Shown here: positions 25,607 through 34,352 of the stretch, piece after piece
Position numbering within the stretch: position 1 is the stretch's first letter
How the letters are laid out: each line of letters opens with the position of its first letter
Origin: Burkholderiaceae bacterium 26
GTDB taxonomy: Bacteria > Pseudomonadota > Gammaproteobacteria > Burkholderiales > Burkholderiaceae
Direction: 5' to 3'
Assembly (NCBI GenBank): GCA_000955795.1
Contig: JYOB01000014.1
Coordinates: 1 to 35,409 of the forward strand
DNA length: 35,409 nucleotides
Position numbers and translations under genes: made by a program
The notes under the pieces: generated by a model
Told to the model about the DNA's origin: nothing
The model's input: only the letters and a program-made list of their open reading frames with translations
Database searches by the model: none

Positions 25607-26412
25607 AGCCAACCCGACGCTTTGTCGATCTCTCCATCTATCTGGAGAACGACGTGCTCTCCGACCCGCCGCCGCTGGCACCGAAGATCACCTACCAGAA
25701 GCATGCCGATACCTTGCCCGAGTTCATGGCCATGCTGCCCGGCACGAAGCCTGAGGACTACCCCGGTGGCGAAGCCGCTGCGGCCGAGTGGGTCACGCTC
25801 ACCACGCACAGCGGCACGCATCTCGATGCGCCCTGGCACTTCCATTCGACCATGGACGCCACCCTTGGCGAGGCCAAACCGTCGATCACCATCGACGAAG
25901 TTCCACTGGAATGGTGCTTCCAGCCCGGCGTGAAACTCGACTTCCGGCACTTCCCCGACGGCTACGTGGTGACGGCCGCCGATGTGGAGGCAGAGCTTGC
26001 ACGCATCGGCCACACGCTGCAGCCGCTCGACATCGTCGTGGTCAACACGCGGGCGGGCGCGCGCTATGGGCACAACGACTACGTCAACGCAGGCTGCGGC
26101 ATGGGCTACGAGGCGACGATGTACCTGCTCGAACGCGGCGTGCGCCTGACCGGAACCGATGCATGGAGCTGGGATGCACCGTTCTCCTACACCGCCAAGA
26201 AGATCGCCGAGACGGGCGATACCTCACTGATCTGGGAAGGGCACAAGGCCGGTCGCGACATTGGCTACTGCCACCTGGAGAAGCTGCACAACCTCGAGGC
26301 CCTGCCTCCGCATGGATTTGTCATCAGTTGCTTTCCGCACAAGATTCGCGGGGCATCCGCAGGGTGGACGCGCGCGGTCGCCATCTTTAACGCTGAACGG
26401 GACATTGCATGA
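25603..26412 (+). CDS. Cyclase-family metal-dependent hydrolase (kynurenine formamidase / isatin hydrolase-like)
   Basis: A 269-residue protein of the cyclase/KynB superfamily with the metal-binding signature HSGTHLDAPWHF (69-80: His69, His73, Asp75 and His79). Later conserved segments are VVVNTRAGARYG, GMGYEATMYLLERGVRLTGTDAWSWDAPF and GVRLTGTD-type turns. Known members open amide or lactam bonds: N-formylkynurenine in KynB and isatin in isatin hydrolase. That suggests a nitrogen-containing or lactone intermediate in this pathway. It overlaps both neighbours by ATGA and has an AGGAG ribosome site inside the MFS gene. It is longer than KynB (about 210 residues), closer to isatin hydrolase-type proteins. 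Confidence 0.85.
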   Translation: MKPTRRFVDLSIYLENDVLSDPPPLAPKITYQKHADTLPEFMAMLPGTKPEDYPGGEAAAAEWVTLTTHSGTHLDAPWHFHSTMDATLGEAKPSITIDEVPLEWCFQPGVKLDFRHFPDGYVVTAADVEAELARIGHTLQPLDIVVVNTRAGARYGHNDYVNAGCGMGYEATMYLLERGVRLTGTDAWSWDAPFSYTAKKIAETGDTSLIWEGHKAGRDIGYCHLEKLHNLEALPPHGFVISCFPHKIRGASAGWTRAVAIFNAERDIA

Positions 26413-27005
26413 GCTTTCCAACAATTCAACGTATCGTGACGGGCCACGACGCCGACGGGCGCGCGGTGATCGTCTCGCAAGGGCCATTGCCGACCGTGGT
26501 GGAAATTGCGGCCATTCCCGGCACGGTGTTCCACGAAGTGTGGAGCACGTCGGGCAACCCGGTGCCGATCGACAACGGCGCGGATCCCACCGTGGGCGCG
26601 CTGATGTTGCCGCCGCCAAAGCAAGGCACGCGCTTCCGATTTGTCGATATTCCGCCCGATACCTCGGAGTTCCTGGCGCGTGGCGCGACCCGGATGCAGG
26701 AAGCGTTCACCCAGGTGGGCGATGCACATGCATCTACCGTGCGCGCCGATTCGCCGCATCCGCTGATGCATCGCACGGAATCGATCGACTACGGCGTGGT
26801 GATCGATGGCGAGATGACGCTGGTGCTCGATGATTCCGAGGTGGCGCTTGCACCGGGAAGCGTGGTCATTCAACGCGGCACCAATCACGCCTGGGCCAAC
26901 CGCTCCAGCCGGCCGTGCAGGATGCTCTTCGTGCTGATCGACGGCGTGTACGACCCGGCCATCGCCGAGGCATTGCAGGCCCGGACGCAACCGGAGGCGC
27001 AATGA
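26409..27005 (+). CDS. Cupin-domain protein
   Basis: A 198-residue protein with one cupin barrel in its C-terminal half: SIDYGVVIDGEMTLVLDDSEVALAPGSVVIQRGTNHAWANRSSRPCRMLFVLI (in parts, about 118-172). Cupin motif 2 keeps a histidine (GTNHAWAN), but motif 1 has DYGVV where metal-binding cupins have H-x-H, so the usual metal site is incomplete. A histidine nearby (HRTESIDYG) might substitute. It may be an isomerase, decarboxylase or non-catalytic protein rather than a dioxygenase such as gentisate dioxygenase, which is also about twice as long. It is ATGA-coupled to both neighbours. Confidence 0.8.
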   Translation: MSFPTIQRIVTGHDADGRAVIVSQGPLPTVVEIAAIPGTVFHEVWSTSGNPVPIDNGADPTVGALMLPPPKQGTRFRFVDIPPDTSEFLARGATRMQEAFTQVGDAHASTVRADSPHPLMHRTESIDYGVVIDGEMTLVLDDSEVALAPGSVVIQRGTNHAWANRSSRPCRMLFVLIDGVYDPAIAEALQARTQPEAQ

Positions 27006-28009
27006 AGTTCGCCACATTGCCCGGCGAGGGAACCGACGGTCGCCTTGTGTTGGTGTCGCGCGATCTTCAGCGCGCTGTCGATGCCACTCCAATTGCCGCC
27101 ACGTTGATCGATGCACTGGAGCGTTGGGAGGATGTTGCGCCCAAGCTGCAGGCGCGCTACGACGATCTCAATGCGGGGCGTATTGCTGACGCACGTGCAT
27201 TTGATGCTGCCGCTTGCCTGGCACCGCTGCCGCGTAGTCCGCAATGGTGCGATGGCTCGGCGTTTCTCAACCACGGTCGGCTGATGGAGCGCGCATTCAA
27301 TACGCCGCCGATTCCAGATTTCGCCACCATCCCCGTGATGTACCAGGGTGCGAGCGACGACTTTCTCAGCCCGACGCAGGATGTGCCGTTGCCCAGTGAG
27401 GCCGACGGTATCGATTTCGAAGGCGAGTTTGGTGTGGTCGTCGGTCGTATACCGATGGGCGTCTCTGCCACGCAGGCCTTGGACCACATCCGCCTGCTCG
27501 TGCAGATCAACGATTGGAGCCTGCGCGCATTTGGGCCACGCGAGATGAAGACAGGTTTTGGGTTTCTGCAGGCCAAACCGTCGACCAGCTTTGCGCCGGT
27601 CGCCATCACGCCCGACGAGTTGGGCGGAAATTGGCGCGACGGCCGCGTGCAACTGCGTCTGCATATCGAATGGAATGGTCACTGGTTTGGTCATCCATGT
27701 GGCAGCGAAATGAATTTCAGCTTTGGCGACCTCATTGCACATGCCGCGCGTACACGCCAACTGTCCGCTGGAACCATCATCGGCTCCGGCACGGTATCGA
27801 ATGTGAGCCGCACAGCTGGATCGGCATGTATTGCAGAGCGGCGTGTGATCGAGATCATCGACGAAGGCGAAGCCAAGACTGGCTTCATGCGCTTCGGCGA
27901 TCAGGTCAGGATGATGGCGCGCGACGCAGAAGGTGAGATGCCGTTCGGCATCATTGAGCAGCGTGTTGTTCAAGCGGGTGCAGCTAGCGCAAAAGAGGAG
28001 CAACGATGA
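27002..28009 (+). CDS. Fumarylacetoacetate hydrolase (FAH)-family protein
   Basis: A 335-residue FAH-superfamily enzyme. Metal-binding positions are visible in DFEGEFGVVVG (the E-x-E pair) and QINDWSLRAFG (the aspartate). The closing motif GTIIGSGTVSN is also family-typical. Members hydrolyse C-C bonds of 1,3-diketo acids or act as hydratases and decarboxylases late in meta-cleavage pathways. The N-terminal 75 residues form a cap domain like that of true fumarylacetoacetases and related 320-340-residue proteins. It is ATGA-coupled to the cupin and epimerase genes. It fits a lower-pathway step converting the ring-opened product to central intermediates. Confidence 0.87.
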   Translation: MKFATLPGEGTDGRLVLVSRDLQRAVDATPIAATLIDALERWEDVAPKLQARYDDLNAGRIADARAFDAAACLAPLPRSPQWCDGSAFLNHGRLMERAFNTPPIPDFATIPVMYQGASDDFLSPTQDVPLPSEADGIDFEGEFGVVVGRIPMGVSATQALDHIRLLVQINDWSLRAFGPREMKTGFGFLQAKPSTSFAPVAITPDELGGNWRDGRVQLRLHIEWNGHWFGHPCGSEMNFSFGDLIAHAARTRQLSAGTIIGSGTVSNVSRTAGSACIAERRVIEIIDEGEAKTGFMRFGDQVRMMARDAEGEMPFGIIEQRVVQAGAASAKEEQR

Positions 28010-28956
28010 GAGCCTTGGTGACGGGGGCCAATGGTTTCGTAGGATCAGCGTTGGTTCGCCGGTTATTGCGCGATGGGGTCGCTACCACAAGCGATGTCAC
28101 AGAGTTGCTGCTTGTGGACCAACAGATCGACGCCATCCCCGCGGATGCCCGCGTTACTGTCATCAACGGAGACTTTGGCGCGCCGCACACACTTGATGCT
28201 GTGCTGTCAAAGCCCGTGGATCTCGTCTTTCACTTGGCGAGTGTGCCGGGCGCACAGGCCGAAGCCAATCGGGATCTGGGCGACCGGATTAACTTGCATG
28301 GCACCCTGGCGTTGTTCGAATGCCTCGCGAAACAGCCGAGCGTTCATGGGACCGTGCCGCGAGTCGTCTTTGCCAGCAGTGTCGCGGTTTATGGAGTCCC
28401 TCTGCCGTCGCACATGGACGAGCATTCGGCGGTACACCCCACCATCAGTTACGGCGTGCACAAGTTAGTTGGCGAGCAATTGTTGGCCGATTGGACGCGT
28501 CGCGGCTCGGTCGATGGCCGCTCGTTGCGCTTGCCGGGCATCGTGGCGCGGCCCGGATTGTCCCTAGTACACGGCTCCGCCTTCATGAGTGCGATCTTTC
28601 GCGCCGCTCAACATGGGCAACCCTATGTATGTCCTGTCTCGCCATCGGCAACAGCATGGTGGATGTCGCGTGCCTGCTGTGTCGACAACTTGGTACATGC
28701 TGCGCGGTTGTCTTCGGACGGTCTACACGCGGAGCGCGTCTGGACGCCCCCCGTGCTGCGATTGGAGGTTGGTGCGCTCGTCGACGCGCTGACGCATAGG
28801 TTCGGCCCGATGCAAATCAGCTATGCCCCCGAGGATGGGATCGAGCGATTGTTTGGCCGCCAGCCACCACTGATCGATCGTCGCGCTGTCGCGGCTGGCT
28901 TTCAACACGACGGCACTGTCGAGGCGTTGATCGAACGGGCGCTGATGGAGGGCTGA
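28006..28956 (+). CDS. NAD-dependent epimerase/dehydratase-family oxidoreductase (DenD-like)
   Basis: A 316-residue extended short-chain dehydrogenase. The NAD-binding motif is TGANGFVG (6-13), then LVFHLASVPG, the serine segment FASSVAVYG and the catalytic pair in YGVHK. The overall pattern resembles D-erythronate dehydrogenase (DenD) and related hydroxy-acid dehydrogenases more than sugar-nucleotide epimerases, but I cannot confirm this. It is the last gene of the operon, coupled by ATGA. A hairpin GGCTGAA / TTCAGCC (28951-28968) overlaps its stop codon. Confidence 0.85.
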   Translation: MRALVTGANGFVGSALVRRLLRDGVATTSDVTELLLVDQQIDAIPADARVTVINGDFGAPHTLDAVLSKPVDLVFHLASVPGAQAEANRDLGDRINLHGTLALFECLAKQPSVHGTVPRVVFASSVAVYGVPLPSHMDEHSAVHPTISYGVHKLVGEQLLADWTRRGSVDGRSLRLPGIVARPGLSLVHGSAFMSAIFRAAQHGQPYVCPVSPSATAWWMSRACCVDNLVHAARLSSDGLHAERVWTPPVLRLEVGALVDALTHRFGPMQISYAPEDGIERLFGRQPPLIDRRAVAAGFQHDGTVEALIERALMEG

Positions 28957-28996
28957 AATGGTTCAGCCAGCCCCCATGGCCGCCTTCGGCGACATA
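28951..28996 (+). terminator. Possible terminator of the catabolic operon
   Basis: GGCTGAA (28951-28957) pairs with TTCAGCC (28962-28968) around the four-base loop ATGG, overlapping the TGA of the epimerase gene. A second small stem GCCG / CGGC follows at 28979-28990, then the AT-rich stretch GACATATTTT. Neither has a full T-tract directly after a strong stem, so this is a weak call. Confidence 0.35.
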
Positions 28997-29589
28997 TTTT
29001 AATAGAGCATCGGTGATGCATCGACGCATCATCCATGCGGGTCAGAAACGCTCCAGATTGTTGACAAGCCTCGCTATGGAAGGGCACACGTGAGCGATCG
29101 ACCTACTTGACACATGAGAGCTGGCGACTTTCATTGACCCCGTTCGGCGCGTGGGAGAACCGCATGAAATCGCAGGTGTGGCCGTCATGCTTGCTAGCCC
29201 AGCGGATGGTTTATGACGCGTCAACACATCGTCGTGGACAGAGGGACGACTATTAGCGATGGAAGTTGACGCACGTCGATGATTTGCAGCCGGCGCTCGT
29301 TGAGGTCATTCTGGCGTACACATCACGAAACGCGAGATGTATCGCTCCACTACTGAAGGGAGCGCACGTGCCACATAACATTCTCGCGAGCGGAGGAAAA
29401 ACCAGGGTGCTAAGCGGGGATGAAAAGCACCGCGCCAAGCTGGCGCGCCCGCAAACATTACGTAGTGCTTAAAGCCTTGCAGTACAGCGGTTTCTGGAGG
29501 GGCTCGCCCCCCCCCCCAGAATCCAAACCTTTCAGCGAGATTGAAACGCTTTCATTTCCTCGCCATTCTGTTTCCGCGCCTGCCGAAAC
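28969..29589. other. Gene-free region between the catabolic operon and glmS
   Basis: About 620 bases between converging genes. Composition is less GC-rich than the flanks, stops are frequent in all frames, and no start with a ribosome site is convincing. One minus frame around 29245-29325 gives protein-like sequence (RQNDLNERRLQIIDV) with stops on both sides, possibly an old gene or transposase remnant, though this may be chance. A G/C hairpin containing a C11 tract (29507-29517) lies near glmS. The near-palindrome GATGCATCGACGCATC lies near 29015-29035. Confidence 0.5.
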
Positions 29590-29625
29590 TTATTCGACAG
29601 TCACCGATTTCGCCAGGTTACGCGG
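29565..29625 (-). other. Predicted attTn7 target (3' end of glmS and insertion point)
   Basis: The last codons of glmS encode [11 protein letters not shown], the conserved stretch that the Tn7 protein TnsD recognises in most bacteria. In known systems insertion falls about 25 bases beyond the stop, here near 29565. No Tn7 end sequences or tns genes are present, so the site appears empty. The prediction uses established knowledge of Tn7, not a test. Confidence 0.55.
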
Positions 29626-31428
29626 CTTGTCAACGTCCGTACCGCGCGCCAGTGCGGTGTGATACGCCAGCAATTGCAGCGGCACCACGTGCAGGATCGG
29701 CGAGAGCTGGCCGTAATGCTCAGGCATGCGGATCACCTGGATGCCGTCGCTCGACTGGATCTGCGTATCGGCGTCGGCAAACACGTACAGCTTGCCGCCG
29801 CGCGCACGCACTTCCTGGATGTTCGACTTGAGCTTTTCGAGCAGCGCGTCGTTCGGGGCGACGGTCACGACCGGCATCTGCTCGGTCACCAGCGCCAGCG
29901 GGCCGTGCTTGAGTTCGCCAGCGGGGTAGGCCTCGGCGTGGATGTACGAGATTTCCTTGAGCTTGAGCGCGCCTTCCAGGGCGATCGGGTAATGCAGACC
30001 GCGACCGAGGAACAGCGCGTTCTCACGGCGGGCAAACTCTTCCGACCACGCGATGATCTGCGGCTCCAGCGCCAGCACGGCATTCAGCGCCGACGGCAGG
30101 TGGCGCAGATGGCGCAGCGCATCTTCTTCCTGCTCCGCATTCAGATGGCCGCGCAGCTTGGCAAACGTCAGTGCCAGCATGTACAGCGCTGCCAGCTGCG
30201 TGGTGAACGCCTTGGTGGACGCCACGCCAATCTCGGTGCCCGCGCGCGTGAGGAACTTGAGCTGCGTCTCGCGCACCATGGCGCTGGTCGCCACGTTGCA
30301 GATCGCCAGCGTGTGCGTGTGGCCCAGTTCGCGTGCGTGGCGCAGCGCGGCCAGCGTGTCGGCGGTTTCGCCCGATTGCGAAATCACGACGACCAGCGCG
30401 TTCGGGTTGGGCACCGTCTCGCGGTAGCGGTATTCGCTGGCGACTTCCACCTGCGTCGGGATCTTGGCGATCGATTCAAGCCAGTACTTGGCCGTGCAAC
30501 CCGAGTAGTAGCTCGTGCCGCAGGCCAGGATCAGCACGCTGTCGACCTTGGGCAGCACCTGGGCCGCCTCGGGGCCAAACAGGTCGGGGCCAAACCCTTG
30601 CACGCCTTCAAGCGTGTCGCCCAGGGCGCGCGGCTGCTCGAAGATTTCCTTCTGCATGAAGTGGCGGAAGGGGCCGAGTTCCACGGCAGCGGCGTAAGTG
30701 CCGACTTCCTTCACTTCGCGCTCGACGATCTTGTCGTGGGCATCGGCCACGGTAAAGCCGTCGCGGGTGATTTCCACCACGTCGCCTTCTTCCAGATAGG
30801 CCATGCGGCTGGCGGTGCCGGCCACGGCCAGCGCGTCCGACGCCAGGAACGATTCGTTCTCGCCAATCGCCACCACCAGCGGCGAGCCGGCGCGCGCGCC
30901 CACCACCACGTCGGGGTTGTCACGGGCAAACACGGCAATCGCATAGGCACCGTGCAAGCGCTTGACCGACGCACGCACCGAGGCGAACAGGTCGCCGCGC
31001 GTGGCGCTGCTCGGGTACGTGTAGGCCTGGTGGATCAGGTGCGCCACGACTTCGGTATCCGTCTGCGATTCAAAGCCGTAGCCGACGGCCTTGAGTTCTT
31101 CGCGCAGCGCTTCGTAGTTTTCGATGATGCCGTTGTGCACCAGAGCGATGGTGTCGCCCGAGAAGTGCGGGTGGGCGTTGACGGTATCCGGCCGGCCGTG
31201 CGTGGCCCAGCGCGTGTGCGCGATGCCGATGGCGCCATCCAGGTGGCTCGTCTGTGCCTGGGCATCCAGATCGGCCACGCGCGAGACGGTGCGCGCGCGC
31301 TGTAGCTGGCCATCACGCTGAACGGCAACGCCGCAGGAGTCGTAGCCGCGATATTCCAGGCGGCGCAGGCCCTCGATCAGGACGGGAACGATATTGCGCG
31401 TGGAAACCGCGCCAACGATACCGCACAT
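29590..31428 (-). CDS. glmS: Glutamine--fructose-6-phosphate aminotransferase (isomerizing)
   Basis: A 612-residue cytosolic enzyme making glucosamine-6-phosphate from fructose-6-phosphate and glutamine, the first step of UDP-GlcNAc supply for peptidoglycan and LPS. The N-terminal glutaminase domain begins MCGIVGAV with the nucleophile Cys2 and contains [21 protein letters not shown] and HNGIIENY. Two SIS sugar-isomerase domains follow (about 285-420 and 460-600), with ACGTSYYSG and [13 protein letters not shown]. It ends [11 protein letters not shown], as in all GlmS. The ATG at 31428 has a GGAG ribosome site. It is 116 bases downstream of glmU on the same strand. No glmS ribozyme is evident upstream. 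Confidence 0.98.
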   Translation of the reverse strand: MCGIVGAVSTRNIVPVLIEGLRRLEYRGYDSCGVAVQRDGQLQRARTVSRVADLDAQAQTSHLDGAIGIAHTRWATHGRPDTVNAHPHFSGDTIALVHNGIIENYEALREELKAVGYGFESQTDTEVVAHLIHQAYTYPSSATRGDLFASVRASVKRLHGAYAIAVFARDNPDVVVGARAGSPLVVAIGENESFLASDALAVAGTASRMAYLEEGDVVEITRDGFTVADAHDKIVEREVKEVGTYAAAVELGPFRHFMQKEIFEQPRALGDTLEGVQGFGPDLFGPEAAQVLPKVDSVLILACGTSYYSGCTAKYWLESIAKIPTQVEVASEYRYRETVPNPNALVVVISQSGETADTLAALRHARELGHTHTLAICNVATSAMVRETQLKFLTRAGTEIGVASTKAFTTQLAALYMLALTFAKLRGHLNAEQEEDALRHLRHLPSALNAVLALEPQIIAWSEEFARRENALFLGRGLHYPIALEGALKLKEISYIHAEAYPAGELKHGPLALVTEQMPVVTVAPNDALLEKLKSNIQEVRARGGKLYVFADADTQIQSSDGIQVIRMPEHYGQLSPILHVVPLQLLAYHTALARGTDVDKPRNLAKSVTVE

Positions 31429-31447
31429 GTTGATTTCTCCAGTTGGG

Positions 31448-31477
31448 GTGCGGCAGCACGTTGAATGTGCGCCGCAC
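31448..31477 (-). promoter_or_regulatory. Hairpin in the glmS leader (glmU-glmS spacer)
   Basis: GTGCGG (31448-31453) pairs with CCGCAC (31472-31477), and GCAC (31456-31459) pairs with GTGC (31467-31470), giving a strong stem-loop 20 bases upstream of the glmS start. No T-tract follows on the minus strand. It may affect processing or translation of the glmUS transcript. Confidence 0.5.
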
Positions 31478-31502
31478 TCGGTAATTCAGTATCGATGCTC
31501 GC

Positions 31503-31531
31503 GCGCCGAAGCGGCATCCGCTGTTCGGCGC
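31503..31531 (-). promoter_or_regulatory. Hairpin just downstream of glmU
   Basis: GCGCCGAA (31503-31510) pairs exactly with TTCGGCGC (31524-31531), extended inside by GCGG / CCGC. It lies 14 bases past the glmU stop. The minus-strand sequence beyond it has no T-run, so it looks like an RNA-stabilising or processing structure rather than a full terminator. Confidence 0.5.
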
Positions 31532-31544
31532 AGGAGAAACCCTG

Positions 31545-32912
31545 TCAGCCTGCCTTCTTCTGCTTGACCGGGCGCTGCCAGCTGTCGATGGTGACCTGGC
31601 GCGCCCGCGAGACCGTCAGCTTGCCCTCGGGCGCGTCCTTGGTCAGCGTGGTGCCGGCACCCAGCGTCGCGCCCTTGCCCACGCGCACCGGCGCCACGAG
31701 CTGCGTATCGGAACCGATGAAGGCGTCGTCTTCGATGATGGTGCGGAATTTGTTCGCGCCATCGTAATTGCACGTGATGGTGCCCGCGCCGATGTTGACG
31801 CGCGAGCCCACCGTCGCGTCGCCCACGTAGGCAAGGTGGTTGGCCTTGCTGTGCGCCGCGACCTGGCTGTTCTTTACCTCGACAAAGTTGCCGATGTGCA
31901 CGTCCTCGGCCAGCTCGGTGCCCGGGCGCAGGCGCGCGTACGGGCCGATGCGCGAGTCGGCGCCAACCTTGGCACTCTCGATGTGGCAGAACGGCAGGAT
32001 CTCGGCGCCGGCCTCGATCACCGCATCGCGGATCACCGCATTGGCGCCGATGCGCACGCCGTCAGCCAGCGTGACGTTGCCCTCGAAGATGCAGTTGACG
32101 TCGATCACCACGTCGCGGCCGCACGTAAGCTTGCCGCGCACGTCGATGCGCGCCGGGTCGATCAGCGTCACGCCGTCTTCCAGCAGTTGCTGCGCGAGGT
32201 TGCGCTGGTGAATGCGCTCAAGCTCCGCCAGTTGCACCTTGCTGTTCACGCCCAGGGTTTCCCATTCGGCCAGCGGATGCGCGGAGGTAATGGGCACGCC
32301 TTCGCTGGCGGCACGCTCGATCACATCGGTCAGGTAATACTCGCCCTGCGCGTTGTCATTCGACAGCGTCGCCAGCCAGTTCTTGAGCTTGGCCGTCGGG
32401 CACACCAGGATCCCGGTGTTCACCTCATGGATGGCGAGCTGCGTTTCGTTGGCGTCTTTCTGCTCGACGATGCGCGTGATGCGGCCGGCGGCGTCGCGCA
32501 CGATGCGGCCGTAGCCGGTCGGGTCGCCCAGGTGCACGGTCAGCACGCCCAGGTGGTCATTGCCGGCGGCGCCCACCAGGGCGCTCAGTGTTTCGGCGCG
32601 GGTGAGCGGCACATCACCGTAGAGCACCAGGGTGGGCACGCTCTCGTCGAGCTGGTCCACGGCCTGCATGACGGCGTGGCCCGTGCCAAGCTGCTTGTCT
32701 TGCGTGGCGAAGGCGATGTCGGACGCACCGACCATCTCGCGCACCCGATCACCGCCGTGGCCCACCACCACCACCAGCCGCGTCGGCGACATGGTTCGGG
32801 CGGTTTCAATGACGTGCGCCAGCAACGGTTTGCCGGCCAGGGGGTGCAGCACTTTCGGCAGGGCGGAGCGCATGCGTTTGCCCATGCCTGCAGCCAGGAT
32901 GACGATATTCAC
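31545..32912 (-). CDS. glmU: Bifunctional GlmU: GlcNAc-1-phosphate uridyltransferase / glucosamine-1-phosphate acetyltransferase
   Basis: A 455-residue cytosolic enzyme making UDP-GlcNAc. The N-terminal uridyltransferase domain starts [16 protein letters not shown] with the G-x-G-x-R nucleotide loop, and [10 protein letters not shown] carries the metal aspartate. From about residue 250 a left-handed beta-helix of hexapeptide repeats ([38 protein letters not shown]) forms the acetyltransferase. The frame extends upstream to 32999, but homologous sequence starts at GTG 32912, preceded by AGGA, giving the usual length of about 456. It lies upstream of glmS, probably in one transcript. Confidence 0.97.
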   Translation of the reverse strand: MNIVILAAGMGKRMRSALPKVLHPLAGKPLLAHVIETARTMSPTRLVVVVGHGGDRVREMVGASDIAFATQDKQLGTGHAVMQAVDQLDESVPTLVLYGDVPLTRAETLSALVGAAGNDHLGVLTVHLGDPTGYGRIVRDAAGRITRIVEQKDANETQLAIHEVNTGILVCPTAKLKNWLATLSNDNAQGEYYLTDVIERAASEGVPITSAHPLAEWETLGVNSKVQLAELERIHQRNLAQQLLEDGVTLIDPARIDVRGKLTCGRDVVIDVNCIFEGNVTLADGVRIGANAVIRDAVIEAGAEILPFCHIESAKVGADSRIGPYARLRPGTELAEDVHIGNFVEVKNSQVAAHSKANHLAYVGDATVGSRVNIGAGTITCNYDGANKFRTIIEDDAFIGSDTQLVAPVRVGKGATLGAGTTLTKDAPEGKLTVSRARQVTIDSWQRPVKQKKAG

Positions 32913-33250
32913 AAGGAGGTTCCTAGAGTGACTCGAAGCGATAGCCTGCGACGGGTTGCCGGCGCCAGAAACGGCTGCCTGAAACCCACCGCCCGCCACC
33001 TCCCCTCAGGATGGCCGGACCGCCTGCAAACCCTTCTGCGGGGCGCTTTTGCGGCGTATAAGACACAGATGCAAAAATTCTAGCATGGGCCCCACCCTCC
33101 CCCTGAACCGGTCAAACGGTGGAATTGTTGCAACCGCGCCATTACCGAGACGGTTAGCCCGCCCGCCGGTCAGGCGGATGGCGGACACCCGGCGTAGCGC
33201 GCCGGAGCGAATTTGGGCAGCGTACGCCGCCCGTGTGACGGGGGGCGCGC
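32913..33250. promoter_or_regulatory. glmU upstream region with candidate promoter and ttcA-distal hairpin
   Basis: This 338-base gap separates ttcA from glmU on the minus strand. A minus-strand TAGAAT (33082-33077) is a candidate -10 box, but the TTGACC farther up is too distant to be its -35 box. A stem CCGGCG / CGCCGG (33189-33205, five-base loop) lies about 45 bases after the ttcA stop and may help end that transcript; it lacks a T-run. No gene was found here. Confidence 0.35.
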
Positions 33251-34198
33251 TCAGCTTGCGGCCACCTCGCCGGGCAGGGCTTGGTCGGCGGGCTTATCCC
33301 CTGGCTTGCGCTCAAACCGCACGAACTCGATGCGATCGTCATGCGAGCCGGCAAACACCAGCGGGGCCTGGTCGTAGGCGGTCTGGCCAAACAGCGCGTC
33401 TTCACCGATCTTCGCCAAGCCCGTGGTCAGGCCGTTGAAGTCGAACAGATCGGTATCAGCCAGGTGCGACGGCACCACGTTTTGCAGTGAAGCGAAGATG
33501 TTGTCGATGCGGCCCGGCGTCTGGCGCTCCCACTCCAGCAGCATCTCCTTGACCTTCTTGCGTTGCAGGTTTTCCTGCGAGCCGCAGAGGTTGCACGGGA
33601 TGATCGGGAATTCCATCGCGCGGGCGTAGGAGGCGATCTCCTTCTCTGCGCAGTAGGCCAGCGGGCGGATGACGATGTGCTCGCCGTTGTCCGTGGCCAG
33701 CTTGGGCGGCATCGCCTTCATCTTGCCGCCGAAGAACATGTTCAGGAAGAACGTGTTGACGATGTCGTCGCGGTGGTGGCCCAACGCGATCTTGTTGGCA
33801 CCCAGTTCCTTGGCCGTGCGGTAAATCACACCGCGGCGCAGGCGCGAGCACAGTGAGCACGTGGTCTTGCCCTCGGGCACCTTCTCCTTGACGATCGAAT
33901 ACGTGTCCGCCTCGACGATCACATACTCCACGCCCACCTTCTTCAAGTAGTTGGGCAGCACCTCTTCCGGAAAGCCCGGCTGCTTCTGATCAAGGTTCAT
34001 CGCAATCAGCTTGAAGTCGACCGGCGCACGCTTCTGCAGCGCCATCAGGACCGACAGCATCGTGTATGAATCCTTGCCGCCAGACAGGCACACGAGGATG
34101 GTGTCGCCGTCTTCGATCATCTTGAAGTCGCCGATGGCGCGGCCGACCTGCGACTGCAGACGGGTTTCGAGGCGGTGGAAATTATTGGAAAACGTCAT
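33251..34198 (-). CDS. ttcA: tRNA 2-thiocytidine(32) synthetase TtcA
   Basis: A 315-residue cytosolic enzyme that thiolates cytidine 32 in certain tRNAs using ATP and an iron-sulfur cluster. The PP-loop ATPase motif is SGGKDS (39-44). Cluster-binding cysteines are in CSLC (114, 117) and CNLC (202, 205). [21 protein letters not shown] and [11 protein letters not shown] are further TtcA landmarks. The C-terminus after about 275 is a lineage-specific tail. The ATG at 34198 gives the standard N-terminus; the ribosome site is weak. It is divergent from the ketopantoate reductase-like gene across 154 bases. Confidence 0.97.
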   Translation of the reverse strand: MTFSNNFHRLETRLQSQVGRAIGDFKMIEDGDTILVCLSGGKDSYTMLSVLMALQKRAPVDFKLIAMNLDQKQPGFPEEVLPNYLKKVGVEYVIVEADTYSIVKEKVPEGKTTCSLCSRLRRGVIYRTAKELGANKIALGHHRDDIVNTFFLNMFFGGKMKAMPPKLATDNGEHIVIRPLAYCAEKEIASYARAMEFPIIPCNLCGSQENLQRKKVKEMLLEWERQTPGRIDNIFASLQNVVPSHLADTDLFDFNGLTTGLAKIGEDALFGQTAYDQAPLVFAGSHDDRIEFVRFERKPGDKPADQALPGEVAAS

Positions 34199-34352
34199 GG
34201 CATCTCGACCCCGCCAGCGCTGAATAATGGCCGAACGGGCGTCAAATTGTGAGGAAAATCAGCATTTTAGCGCGCGCGGGGCGCCGCCTGCAGGGTCGGG
34301 CGAACAGGCCTAGAATCGTTTGCCTATCTTCTGCTCGATGGAAACGAACCCA

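Noticed and set aside
26409-28009. Gentisate dioxygenase plus fumarylpyruvate hydrolase pair
   Set aside because: The cupin is about half the needed length and lacks the motif 1 histidines, so a plain gentisate pathway is not supported.
29266-29472. Short plus- and minus-strand frames in the gap before glmS
   Set aside because: No ribosome sites, no recognised family and biased composition; at most decayed remnants.
29659-31305. 548-residue plus-strand frame opposite glmS
   Set aside because: glmS is unambiguous on the minus strand; the frame is an antisense shadow.
29590-31544. glmS ribozyme upstream of glmS
   Set aside because: The leader is only about 116 bases and shows simple hairpins, not the ribozyme core, and the ribozyme is typical of Gram-positive bacteria.
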